The notes beneath the pieces were generated by a model that was given only the letters and a program-made list of their open reading frames with translations, was not told the DNA's origin and searched no databases. From the NCBI GenBank assembly GCA_045540315.1, contig JAZQHA010000225.1, positions 1-10,009 of the forward strand: a DNA stretch of 10,009 nucleotides, given 5' to 3'. This DNA is from CAG-557 sp045540315 (GTDB lineage Bacteria > Bacillota > Clostridia > Oscillospirales > Acutalibacteraceae). Below are positions 1 to 5,882 of this stretch, one piece after another. Every line of letters starts with the position of its first letter. The stretch's first letter is position 1. The position numbers and the translations under genes are program-made.

Positions 1-16
1 AAGGAAATGATAAATT

Positions 17-610
17 ATGAGTATGTTTGGTATGTGGTTTTCGGGTATTATTATTAGCTTAGCATATGGTTGTATGTATGCGTTTCCTACTGTAGCTGTT
101 TTAGCTCTTATTGGTTGGCTTTTGGATAAGTTGTTTACTGCAATTTATGGTAAAGACAATGATAGAGGAGAAGAACTTTGGAGTGTGGTTTTCTTCGTCT
201 TTTGTGCAATTGCTATAATTGTTTTGCTGGTAGTAAGTTTTTATAGTGGTCTACCGCAGGTGTTTATTGAGACTGCTGAATGGGAAGAGCCTTATAACTA
301 TGTGACTCATGAGATTATTAATCTTGCTGATAATAATGAAATTGAAGGTCATATCCGAGGTCGTTATGTGCGTGGTTATATTGGTGAAACTACTACTTAT
401 CATTATTATTATAAGCAGTATGATGGTGGTATGAAACTCCAGAAGGCTGGCGAAAAGACTACTACTATCTATTATACCGATGGTGAACCTCGTGCAGAAT
501 GGTATAGTCAGACTCGTCGATTCTGGTGGAATGAGGAAACTCGTCACTTCTGCCGAATCTATATTCCCGAAGGAACTATGACCACTGAATTTGAAATTGA
601 TATGAATTAA
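17..610 (+). CDS. Membrane protein with Tyr-rich C-terminal domain, unknown function
   Basis: A 197-residue protein that I do not assign to a family. The N-terminus is hydrophobic: a long apolar stretch at about residues 8-40 (one long or two short helices) and a second clear helix at about 54-77. These are separated by a short charged segment (KDNDRGEE). From about residue 80 to the end it is soluble, acidic at first and then rich in Tyr, Thr and Trp, with alternating residues suggesting beta structure (TTTYHYYYKQY, TTTIYYTDGEP). The likely topology is a membrane anchor with a globular C-terminal domain. An AAGGA box at 1-5 lies 11 bases before the ATG; a second ATG two codons on is also possible. 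It is followed after 13 bases by the adenylyltransferase gene and is probably co-transcribed with it, but nothing links it functionally to NAD metabolism. Its promoter lies outside the window. Confidence 0.8.
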   Translation: MSMFGMWFSGIIISLAYGCMYAFPTVAVLALIGWLLDKLFTAIYGKDNDRGEELWSVVFFVFCAIAIIVLLVVSFYSGLPQVFIETAEWEEPYNYVTHEIINLADNNEIEGHIRGRYVRGYIGETTTYHYYYKQYDGGMKLQKAGEKTTTIYYTDGEPRAEWYSQTRRFWWNEETRHFCRIYIPEGTMTTEFEIDMN

Positions 611-623
611 GGAGGATAAATAA

Positions 624-1187
624 ATGGTTGGCGTAATTTTATTTAGAGCACAGCCTTTTCATAAGGGACACCTTAATATGGTAAGAAAGGCTTTTTGTGA
701 TTGCCGTGAAAATAATTGTGACCTGCATATCTTTGTAGGTTCCGCAGATAAGTCTGGTACTCGACGCAATCCTCTTCCTATTGATTTTCGTTTAATGCTT
801 TTGGAAGGTGCTCTTCATGAAGACTTTGCTACAGAAGAGCTGAAACACATTCATATTTATCCTCTTGATGATATGACCGATGAAAGCGATAATAGCCATG
901 GTTGGGGCAGATATCTATATATCAAAATGTTTAGCAAAACTAAGGATAGTGATATGACTATCTATTATAGTGACGACCCTCGCATTATGCTAGGTTGGTT
1001 CGCGCAGGATGAAAGATGGCTATTGCGTTTTAAATTCCTTGACCGCTATGAAGGTATTTCTGCTACCAAAGTGCGGTCTGCTTTTAGAGATGTAGACAAT
1101 AGAGATACTCTGCTTGAACTCATGCTCCCGCCTTTTGTATTTAATTATCGAGAGGAAATTGCGGAATACCTGGAAAAAGCAACGTAA
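624..1187 (+). CDS. nadM: Nicotinamide/nicotinate mononucleotide adenylyltransferase (NadM/NadR-like)
   Basis: A 187-residue nucleotidyltransferase that joins NMN or NaMN to the AMP part of ATP, giving NAD or NaAD and pyrophosphate. The diagnostic HxGH signature is near the N-terminus (AQPFHKGH, residues 9-16). It is followed by FVGSADKSGTRRNP (about 38-51), which resembles the GSAQxSxTxxNP segment of archaeal-type NadM. The C-terminal ISxTxxR motif appears as ISATKVR (145-151). Length fits single-domain NadM/NadR-type enzymes; no Nudix or kinase domain is fused. A perfect GGAGG box at 611-615 sits 8 bases before the ATG. The next gene, after its own promoter, encodes the phosphoribosyltransferase that makes its substrate. 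NadM and NadR families usually prefer NMN, so NaMN use would have to be tested. A pantetheine-phosphate or other adenylyltransferase is a less likely alternative given this context. Confidence 0.88.
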   Translation: MVGVILFRAQPFHKGHLNMVRKAFCDCRENNCDLHIFVGSADKSGTRRNPLPIDFRLMLLEGALHEDFATEELKHIHIYPLDDMTDESDNSHGWGRYLYIKMFSKTKDSDMTIYYSDDPRIMLGWFAQDERWLLRFKFLDRYEGISATKVRSAFRDVDNRDTLLELMLPPFVFNYREEIAEYLEKAT

Positions 1188-1216
1188 TTGATTTTATATA
1201 AAAAATATGTTATAAT
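1188..1216 (+). promoter_or_regulatory. Sigma-A type promoter P1, upstream of the phosphoribosyltransferase
   Basis: The -35 box TTGATT (1188-1193) is separated by exactly 17 bases from a perfect -10 box TATAAT (1211-1216), preceded by TATG and one base (extended -10, 1206-1210). It begins immediately after the adenylyltransferase stop codon. The sequence TATAATATTTATA and the AAGAAAGGA ribosome site that follow are shared with two other promoters in the window. Confidence 0.88.
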
Positions 1217-1234
1217 ATTTATATGAAATGAAAG

Positions 1235-1240
1235 AAAGGA
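1235..1240 (+). promoter_or_regulatory. Ribosome binding site that decides the NAMPT-like start
   Basis: AAAGGA lies 13 bases before ATG 1254 but only one base before the in-frame TTG at 1242. The TTG is too close to be used, so the start is placed at the ATG although the spacing is on the long side. Confidence 0.6.
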
Positions 1241-1253
1241 ATTGAAAAGATTT

Positions 1254-2723
1254 ATGGATTTTCGCAGAATGATTATGCTGTACAGTGACTCTTATAAGCA
1301 GTGCCATCCTCTGATGTATCCTGATAACCAGGAGGAACTGGTATCTTATCTGACTCCTCGAAAGGCTATGAATGAAAATTTCCCTAAGATGGTTGTTTAT
1401 GGTATTCAACCTTTTATCAAGGATATGCAGGATGGCTTCAATAGCTTCTTCGCCACTCCTCTGGATTGGGTGATGCATGAATATGACCACTACATTGGTG
1501 CTCATTTGGGTATTGGTAATGTGGCACGTGACCGCATTGTTGAACTGCATGAGCTGGGTTATCTGCCTTTGGAGATTCGAGCAATGCCCGAAGGTACTGC
1601 TGTAAATATGGGTATCCCCATCGTTGAGATGAGAAATACTCATCCTCGTTTTGCATGGGTTGTACAGTGGGTTGAGTGCCTACTCCAGACTGAAGTTTGG
1701 CCTATGTGCGCTTATGCGACTGTGGGTTGGGAATACCATAAGGTTGCTGATAAGTATTACAATATGACTGCGCCCGGTGCAGACCCCTATATGGCAATGG
1801 CTGACTTCGGTTTCCGTGGAATGAGCTGTCTGGAAGATGCAACTCGTTGTTCTGCTTCTTGGCTGCTGTCTTTTAATAAGACTTCCACCATTCCCGCACT
1901 ACCTTACCTGGATGATTATTACAACGCCAAGTGCGCCGAGAATAAGATTGGTCTGGGCGCAGTATCTACCGAACACTCTGTTATGGCCGCAAACTACGCA
2001 ATTGATGGTGATGAAATCACTTTCGTAAAGCGTATGCTGACCGAGATTTATCCCAACACCAGTTTCTCTATGGTATCTGATACCTATGACTACTGGAATA
2101 TGATTGACAATATTATCCCTGCCTGCAAGGCAGAAATTCTGGCCCACAATGGCAAGCTATTGATTCGTCCTGACTCTGGTGATATGGTTTCTATTACCAT
2201 TGGTACTATCCAGAAGCTGTGGGATACCTTTGGCGGCACTGTAAATGAAGCTGGCTATAAGGTACTGGACCCTCATATCGGTCTAATTTATGGTGATGGC
2301 TGTACACTGAATAAGGTCACTGAGATTTACGAGACTCTGGCTCAGCTGGGTTTTGCATCTACTAATGTGGTCTTTGGTGTTGGTGCCTTCTGCTTCCACG
2401 CACTGTTCTCTCCCGACAATAAGTTCACCGTGTTGACTCGCGATACTTGGGGTATGGCAATGAAGGCAACTTATGGTGTATTTGGTGGCAAGGAAGTCCC
2501 TATCTATAAGGACCCCAAGACCGATAAGGGTGGACTGAAGAAGTCTCAGCGTGGTTGCTGTATGATTGAATACGATGTTAGCGGTAAACAGTATAGCTGT
2601 ACTGATGGTTTTGATGCTTGGGTGCCTGATGAAGCCACTCTGCTAATTCCTGTCTTTAAGGATGGCCATTTGCTCAATGAGCAGACTTTCCAGAATGTTC
2701 GTGCTCGTCTATATGGAGGTTAA
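1254..2723 (+). CDS. nadV: Nicotinamide/nicotinate phosphoribosyltransferase, NAMPT (NadV) family
   Basis: A 489-residue, full-length member of the NAMPT family, which transfers phosphoribose from PRPP to the pyridine base to form the mononucleotide. Landmarks relative to human NAMPT, from memory of that sequence, are: SDSYKxxH near the N-terminus (11-18); DFGFRG (184-189, human F193/R196); EHS with the phosphorylated His (H241, human H247); VSDTYDYWN; LLIRPDSG (R305 and D307, human R311 and D313); YGDG (346-349); and LTRDT (394-398). An ungapped run from DFGFRG places Ser211 on human Asp219, the residue that selects nicotinamide over nicotinic acid. About ten extra residues lie between FGVG and LTRD. 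Lys codons are almost all AAG, which suggests strong expression. It is first in the operon behind promoter P1. Residue-level specificity is inferred; family membership is firm. Confidence 0.93.
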   Translation: MDFRRMIMLYSDSYKQCHPLMYPDNQEELVSYLTPRKAMNENFPKMVVYGIQPFIKDMQDGFNSFFATPLDWVMHEYDHYIGAHLGIGNVARDRIVELHELGYLPLEIRAMPEGTAVNMGIPIVEMRNTHPRFAWVVQWVECLLQTEVWPMCAYATVGWEYHKVADKYYNMTAPGADPYMAMADFGFRGMSCLEDATRCSASWLLSFNKTSTIPALPYLDDYYNAKCAENKIGLGAVSTEHSVMAANYAIDGDEITFVKRMLTEIYPNTSFSMVSDTYDYWNMIDNIIPACKAEILAHNGKLLIRPDSGDMVSITIGTIQKLWDTFGGTVNEAGYKVLDPHIGLIYGDGCTLNKVTEIYETLAQLGFASTNVVFGVGAFCFHALFSPDNKFTVLTRDTWGMAMKATYGVFGGKEVPIYKDPKTDKGGLKKSQRGCCMIEYDVSGKQYSCTDGFDAWVPDEATLLIPVFKDGHLLNEQTFQNVRARLYGG

Positions 2724-2724
2724 T

Positions 2725-3018
2725 ATGTTTCCTAAGAAAAAGCTTTGGTATATTGAAGCAATAACAGGATGTTCTTGTTGTGCTCATGAAAATTTTGACC
2801 AAGGATTTTATGACAATCCCGATGAGCCACAAGCAATTATCGACAAGTGGAGCAAGGGAATTGGTAATCCTCTTGCTTCTCAATATGCTAAATATGGTCG
2901 TTATTATCTGCGAGAGGTCGAAGCTGAAATTCTTCCCGATGGTAGAATTATTGTAAATGGCTCTTCTGTTTTCGGTCCCGATGAAAACGTAGAATATCCT
3001 ACAAATATTTACTGGTAA
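2725..3018 (+). CDS. Small conserved-looking phage protein with a CxCC motif
   Basis: A 97-residue soluble protein with no assigned function. The N-terminus reads IEAITGCSCCAHENF, with Cys at residues 16, 18 and 19. Farther on come an acidic Asp/Pro segment (YDNPDEP), the patch ASQYAKYGRYYLREVEAEILPDGR and a hydrophilic Trp-ending tail. Clustered Cys could bind a metal or be redox-active, but with only three Cys and no second pair a classical zinc finger is not supported. From memory, similar TGCSCC proteins occur as hypothetical proteins in phages of Gram-positive bacteria. The start is ATG 2725, one base after the phosphoribosyltransferase stop, with GGAGG at 2715-2719; an upstream extension of the frame would overlap that gene and is not needed. 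It lies inside the NAD operon, so a role there is possible but unproven. Confidence 0.82.
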   Translation: MFPKKKLWYIEAITGCSCCAHENFDQGFYDNPDEPQAIIDKWSKGIGNPLASQYAKYGRYYLREVEAEILPDGRIIVNGSSVFGPDENVEYPTNIYW

Positions 3019-3028
3019 TGGAGGTAAT

Positions 3029-3433
3029 ATGAAAGTATTTCTTGGTGGTACTTGCGCCGGCCGCAAATGGCGTGATGAAATTACTCCTAAGCTGATTTGT
3101 GATTATTACAATCCAATAGTGAAGAATTGGAGCGAGGAGGATAGACTGCGTGAAGTGCGCGAGCGCCAGACCGCAGATATTGTAGTATATACCATTACGT
3201 CAGATATGGCAGGTGTATATTCTATCGCAGAAATCATCGATGATTCAAATAAGCGTCCTCATAAGACTGTCCTTTGTATTCTATATGATGGCTTCAATAA
3301 AAAGATGGCGCATAGTCTGCGTGCAGTCGCAAATCTGGCAAGGGAAAATGGCGCTTATGTAGTCGAAAGTCTGGATGAACTGGTGACATATCTCAATTTA
3401 CGGGCTTCGATTACCGACCTCAAAGGATGGTAA
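3029..3433 (+). CDS. Nucleoside 2-deoxyribosyltransferase-like protein
   Basis: A 134-residue protein of the nucleoside 2-deoxyribosyltransferase-like superfamily (the small single-domain type, as in PF15891/DUF4406). Members are Rossmann-like proteins that cleave or exchange N-glycosidic bonds of nucleosides or nucleotides. Visible motifs are KVFLGGT (2-8, nucleotide-binding strand-loop), YNPI (27-30), a charged helix with E42/R45, ADIVVYTIT (49-57), and GVYSIAEIIDDSN (62-74), where Glu68 sits at the usual catalytic Glu position. The length matches the family. A GGAGG box at 3020-3024 precedes the ATG by 4 bases, and the macro gene begins one base after the stop. True substrate is unknown: it could act on deoxynucleotides, or, given its neighbours, on an NAD-derived compound. 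The fold call is solid; the activity is inference. Confidence 0.8.
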   Translation: MKVFLGGTCAGRKWRDEITPKLICDYYNPIVKNWSEEDRLREVRERQTADIVVYTITSDMAGVYSIAEIIDDSNKRPHKTVLCILYDGFNKKMAHSLRAVANLARENGAYVVESLDELVTYLNLRASITDLKGW

Positions 3434-3434
3434 T

Positions 3435-3923
3435 ATGGTAGTAATGAAAGAAGGAAATATTCTTAATTCTGGAGCAGATTATATCTGCCATCAGGTCAAT
3501 TGTCAGGGTGTTATGAATTCTGGCGTAGCAAAAGCAATTCGTCAGAAATGGCCCAGAGTATATGAATGGTATCGCAAAGCGGGAAAAGATATGCTTTCTG
3601 ATGAATTTTGCGATGAAGAATTAAGTTGGAATTATATGTATGGACATATTCAAGAAGTCCCTGTGAATAATAATCAAAGTGTAATTAATATGTTTTCACA
3701 ATTAGCATATGGTTATGATGGGCGCAGATATACTTCTTATGATGCTTTTTGGACTTGTTTAGGTGAAATCCTCGCGCAGACTCCAAAAGGTAGTAAAATT
3801 GCTTTTCCCGCTCGTATCGGATGTGTGCGTGGTGGCGCAAACTGGAATGTGATTTTCACCATGATTGAAGAAGTTCTTGGTGCAGATTATGATGTTGAGA
3901 TTTGGAATTATGATAAGGGGTAA
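3435..3923 (+). CDS. Macro domain protein, ADP-ribose binding or hydrolysing
   Basis: A 162-residue single macro domain. The ADP-ribose-binding loop reads HQVNCQGVMNSGVAKAI (19-35), with Asn22 at the position of the conserved active-site Asn and the glycine-rich GVMNSG loop. The second phosphate-binding loop reads IAFPARIGCVRGGANWNVI (122-140), closely resembling ADP-ribose-1''-phosphate phosphatase and DarG-type macro domains. Those enzymes either recycle ADP-ribose-1''-phosphate or, in DarG, remove ADP-ribose from thymidine in DNA. There is no fused toxin or second domain. AAAGGA at 3422-3427 supports ATG 3435 over the ATG three codons later. It lies one base after the NDT-like gene and five bases before nadE. 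Which ADP-ribose species it acts on cannot be read from sequence; the fold assignment is strong. Confidence 0.88.
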   Translation: MVVMKEGNILNSGADYICHQVNCQGVMNSGVAKAIRQKWPRVYEWYRKAGKDMLSDEFCDEELSWNYMYGHIQEVPVNNNQSVINMFSQLAYGYDGRRYTSYDAFWTCLGEILAQTPKGSKIAFPARIGCVRGGANWNVIFTMIEEVLGADYDVEIWNYDKG

Positions 3924-3928
3924 ATAAT

Positions 3929-4747
3929 ATGAGAAATGGCTTTGATGCTGAATTTGAAATTACGAATATTATTGATGATATTCGACATTATTTCGCCACT
4001 AATGGTAATGAAAATACCAAGGCCATTATTGGCATCTCTGGTGGCAAGGACTCTACTATTGCGGCCGCTCTTCTGGTACGAGCTCTTGGCAATGACAGAG
4101 TTATCGGTGTATTGATGCCTGATGGCGACCAGAAAGATATTGCTGATGCTCGTGAGGTATGCGATTATCTTCATATTAAGAGCTATACTATTAATATTAA
4201 GTATACTACCGCATCTTTTATCGAAGATATTGAGCGTAATTCTGACCTTTTGCCCAATGGAGCCGTTTATACTAATATGCCTGCGCGTGTGCGTATGACC
4301 ACTCTGTATAACATTGCTGCAATGGTCGGTGGTAGAGTTATCAATACTGGTAATAAGTCTGAAGCATTTGTTGGCTATACTACTAAGTATGGTGACCTGG
4401 CTGGTGATTACGCAGTTCTGCGGGATTATTATGTCACTGAAATCTATAAGATTGGTGATGCTCTTAAGTTGCCTGAACATCTTGTTCGCAAGGCTCCTTC
4501 TGACGGTATGAGCGGTAAGACTGACGCAGATAATATGGGTTTTTCCTATGAGACTCTGGATGATTATCTGATTAATGGTGTTGTTCCGGGAGCAGATGTA
4601 CTGAAAAATATCTTGGATAGACACGCAAGAAATAGACACAAGGAAGCTATTCGTTTTCCTCATCCCGAGTGTCGCACTCGTCCTTATGGCGGTAATACCG
4701 CACGCCATAAGTATGCGAATGATGAGGATAATCCTTTTAATTTTTAA
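3929..4747 (+). CDS. nadE: NH3-dependent NAD synthetase
   Basis: A 272-residue enzyme that amidates nicotinate adenine dinucleotide to NAD with ATP and ammonia. The ATP-pyrophosphatase loop is ISGGKDST (36-43). The NaAD-site signature TGNKSEAFVGYTTKYGD occupies 140-156, and the PSDGMSGKTDADNMGFSYE segment (190-208) matches the family pattern. There is no N-terminal glutaminase domain, so the ammonia-dependent short form is indicated. The C-terminus carries a basic segment (about 230-260) and an acidic tail. Spacing from the macro gene is five bases, with AAGGGG at 3915-3920. It uses mostly AAG for Lys, like the phosphoribosyltransferase gene. An NAD synthetase is superfluous for a pure nicotinamide-to-NMN-to-NAD route, which is why its presence suggests a deamidated intermediate is made or scavenged during infection. 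The stop codon overlaps a small ORF as TAATG. Confidence 0.93.
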   Translation: MRNGFDAEFEITNIIDDIRHYFATNGNENTKAIIGISGGKDSTIAAALLVRALGNDRVIGVLMPDGDQKDIADAREVCDYLHIKSYTINIKYTTASFIEDIERNSDLLPNGAVYTNMPARVRMTTLYNIAAMVGGRVINTGNKSEAFVGYTTKYGDLAGDYAVLRDYYVTEIYKIGDALKLPEHLVRKAPSDGMSGKTDADNMGFSYETLDDYLINGVVPGADVLKNILDRHARNRHKEAIRFPHPECRTRPYGGNTARHKYANDEDNPFNF

Positions 4748-4836
4748 TGATTTTTATAGAGTTATTTAAATGGATTTTATTATTATTATGTATTATGTTT
4801 CTCGTTGTAATATTAATAGTAATAGAAAATCTTTAA
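4747..4836 (+). CDS. Small single-span membrane peptide (29 residues)
   Basis: This short frame fills almost the whole gap between nadE and the NADAR gene. Its ATG (4747-4749) overlaps the nadE stop as TAATG, and its TAA (4834-4836) touches the AAGGAGG site of the next gene. It starts MIFIELFKWILLLL, continues with Met, Phe, Leu, Val and Ile, and ends IENL. That is one uninterrupted hydrophobic span of about 19 residues, with E5/K8 before it and E27 after it, which is the layout of a small integral membrane protein. There is no Shine-Dalgarno at a normal distance, so translation would depend on coupling to nadE. The DNA is AT-rich, where hydrophobic frames can arise by chance, so the call rests on the junctions and on the flanking charges. 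Function unknown. Confidence 0.55.
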   Translation: MIFIELFKWILLLLCIMFLVVILIVIENL

Positions 4837-4845
4837 GGAGGAAAA

Positions 4846-5292
4846 ATGATTAGCGAATTTGACAAAGAATGGGCGTTCTTGTCAAACTTCTACTGGTCTG
4901 AAATTGAGTTCGAGGGTATTACATACCCTACGAACGAACATTTCTTTCAAGCAATGAAGTCTCTTGATATTGATGAGCGCCGTGCTATTGCGAATTGCCG
5001 AACCCCCGGTCAGGCAAAACGTATGGGGCGACAAGTAGCCTTGAGACCTGACTGGGAAGAAGTAAAGATTGACGTAATGCGAGAGGGTCTGTACCGCAAA
5101 TTCGCTGATGAAGAGTTGGCAGATTGGCTGTTAGACACTGGCAATGAAGAGTTGGTCGAAGGAACTTGGTGGCACGACCGGTACTGGGGCGTATGTAAAT
5201 GCGCTAAGTGCGGTGGTAAGGGCGAAAACCATCTGGGCCAACTATTGATGGAAGTGCGTTCCGCAATCAAGAAAGAAAGAGGTTTGGCATGA
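4846..5292 (+). CDS. NADAR domain protein (YbiA-like), possible ADP-ribose glycosidase
   Basis: A 148-residue complete NADAR domain. Family motifs in order: FLSNFY (11-16), YPTNEHFFQAMK (27-38), AKRMGRQVALRPDW (57-70), VM...KF (77-86), LVEGTWWHDRYWGVC (103-117) and NHLGQLLMEVR (128-138). Just before the last motif is a short Cys cluster, CKCAKC (117-122), a possible metal knuckle seen in part of the family. NADAR proteins hydrolyse N-glycosidic bonds: YbiA acts on riboflavin precursors, and toxin-associated NADARs remove ADP-ribose from guanine in DNA. The gene has a near-perfect AAGGAGG site (4835-4841) four bases before ATG. It ends with ATGA, shared with the next gene, so the two are translationally coupled. 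The neighbouring macro gene argues for the ADP-ribose role over the riboflavin role; this is inference. Confidence 0.9.
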   Translation: MISEFDKEWAFLSNFYWSEIEFEGITYPTNEHFFQAMKSLDIDERRAIANCRTPGQAKRMGRQVALRPDWEEVKIDVMREGLYRKFADEELADWLLDTGNEELVEGTWWHDRYWGVCKCAKCGGKGENHLGQLLMEVRSAIKKERGLA

Positions 5293-5810
5293 TTCTTGTA
5301 AATCTTTTTGGCGCACCAGGAGCAGGTAAATCTACTGGTGCTGCCTATATTTTCAGTCAGTTAAAGATGCGTGGAGTTAACGCAGAGCTGGTAACTGAAT
5401 ACGCAAAGGATAAGGTATGGGAAGAGAGTAAAGCTGTGTTCGAAAACCAAGCTTATATTTTCGGCAAGCAGTATTTTCGTATTAGTCGTTGTGCTAAGAA
5501 AGTAGATGTTGTTATTACTGATTCTCCTCTGCTATTGTCTTTAATTTACAATAATGACCCTGTCCTTGGAGAAGAGTTTAATGCGCTTGTCCGCAAGGTT
5601 ATGGATAGTTATAATTGTAAAAATTATTATCTTCATAGAGTAAAGAAATATAATCCAGTAGGAAGATTTCAGGATGAAGCTGGTTCTGATAAAATTGGCG
5701 ATGAAATTATAAATCTTCTTGATTATGAAGATATCCTTTATACTTCTGTGGCAGGTAATCAAGATGGTTATGATGTAATTGTAAATGAAATCATGGAAAT
5801 GCTTGAATAA
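5289..5810 (+). CDS. P-loop kinase/ATPase of the AAA_28 (NadR kinase-like) type
   Basis: A 173-residue P-loop protein. Walker A is GAPGAGKST (8-16). EYAKD (37-41) resembles the EYAR element of NadR ribosylnicotinamide kinases. VVITDSPLL (74-82) is the Walker B-like strand, and a basic lid segment HRVKKYNPVGRFQDEAGS (116-133) supplies phosphate-binding Arg residues. The best family match I can argue is AAA_28, which includes the kinase domain of NadR. In phages such proteins are also annotated as deoxynucleoside monophosphate kinases or plain ATP-binding proteins. If it phosphorylates nicotinamide riboside, it would feed NMN into the same pathway. The start overlaps the NADAR stop (ATGA), indicating coupled translation. 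The last codons and stop form the left arm and loop of a terminator hairpin, so this is the end of the P1 operon. Confidence 0.82.
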   Translation: MILVNLFGAPGAGKSTGAAYIFSQLKMRGVNAELVTEYAKDKVWEESKAVFENQAYIFGKQYFRISRCAKKVDVVITDSPLLLSLIYNNDPVLGEEFNALVRKVMDSYNCKNYYLHRVKKYNPVGRFQDEAGSDKIGDEIINLLDYEDILYTSVAGNQDGYDVIVNEIMEMLE

Positions 5811-5831
5811 AGCATTTCCTTTGATTTTTTT
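5795..5831 (+). terminator. Rho-independent terminator at the end of the NAD operon, overlapping the next promoter
   Basis: Perfect 10-base arms GGAAATGCTT (5795-5804) and AAGCATTTCC (5810-5819) enclose the loop GAATA, which contains part of the stop codon. They are followed by TTTGATTTTTTT. The stem is AT-rich, so termination may be partial. The U tract contains the TTGATT -35 box of the next promoter. Confidence 0.75.
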
Positions 5832-5849
5832 ATAAAAATATGTTATAAT
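5821..5849 (+). promoter_or_regulatory. Sigma-A type promoter P2, upstream of the PPP-like phosphatase
   Basis: TTGATT (5821-5826), a 17-base spacer and TATAAT (5844-5849), with a TATG extended -10 at 5839-5842. It is followed by ATTTATACAAAGTTAAGAAAGGA. It is near-identical to P1 and P3, and its -35 lies within the U tract of the preceding terminator. Confidence 0.88.
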
Positions 5850-5882
5850 ATTTATACAAAGTTAAGAAAGGATTTGATAAAT

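Noticed and set aside
1242..1253. TTG start extending the phosphoribosyltransferase by four codons
   Set aside because: The AAAGGA site ends one base before it, too close for initiation; ATG 1254 fits better.
1188..1253. Riboswitch (for example an NAD-sensing one) before nadV
   Set aside because: The leader between the -10 box and the start is under 40 bases and has no stable structure by eye.
3908..4708. Long open frame on the - strand opposite nadE (266 codons)
   Set aside because: It mirrors the nadE coding frame, its translation has no recognisable motifs, and nadE is unambiguous.
5874..5882. TTG start extending the PPP phosphatase by three codons
   Set aside because: Only one base from AAAGGA; ATG 5883 has 10-base spacing and begins the conserved core directly.
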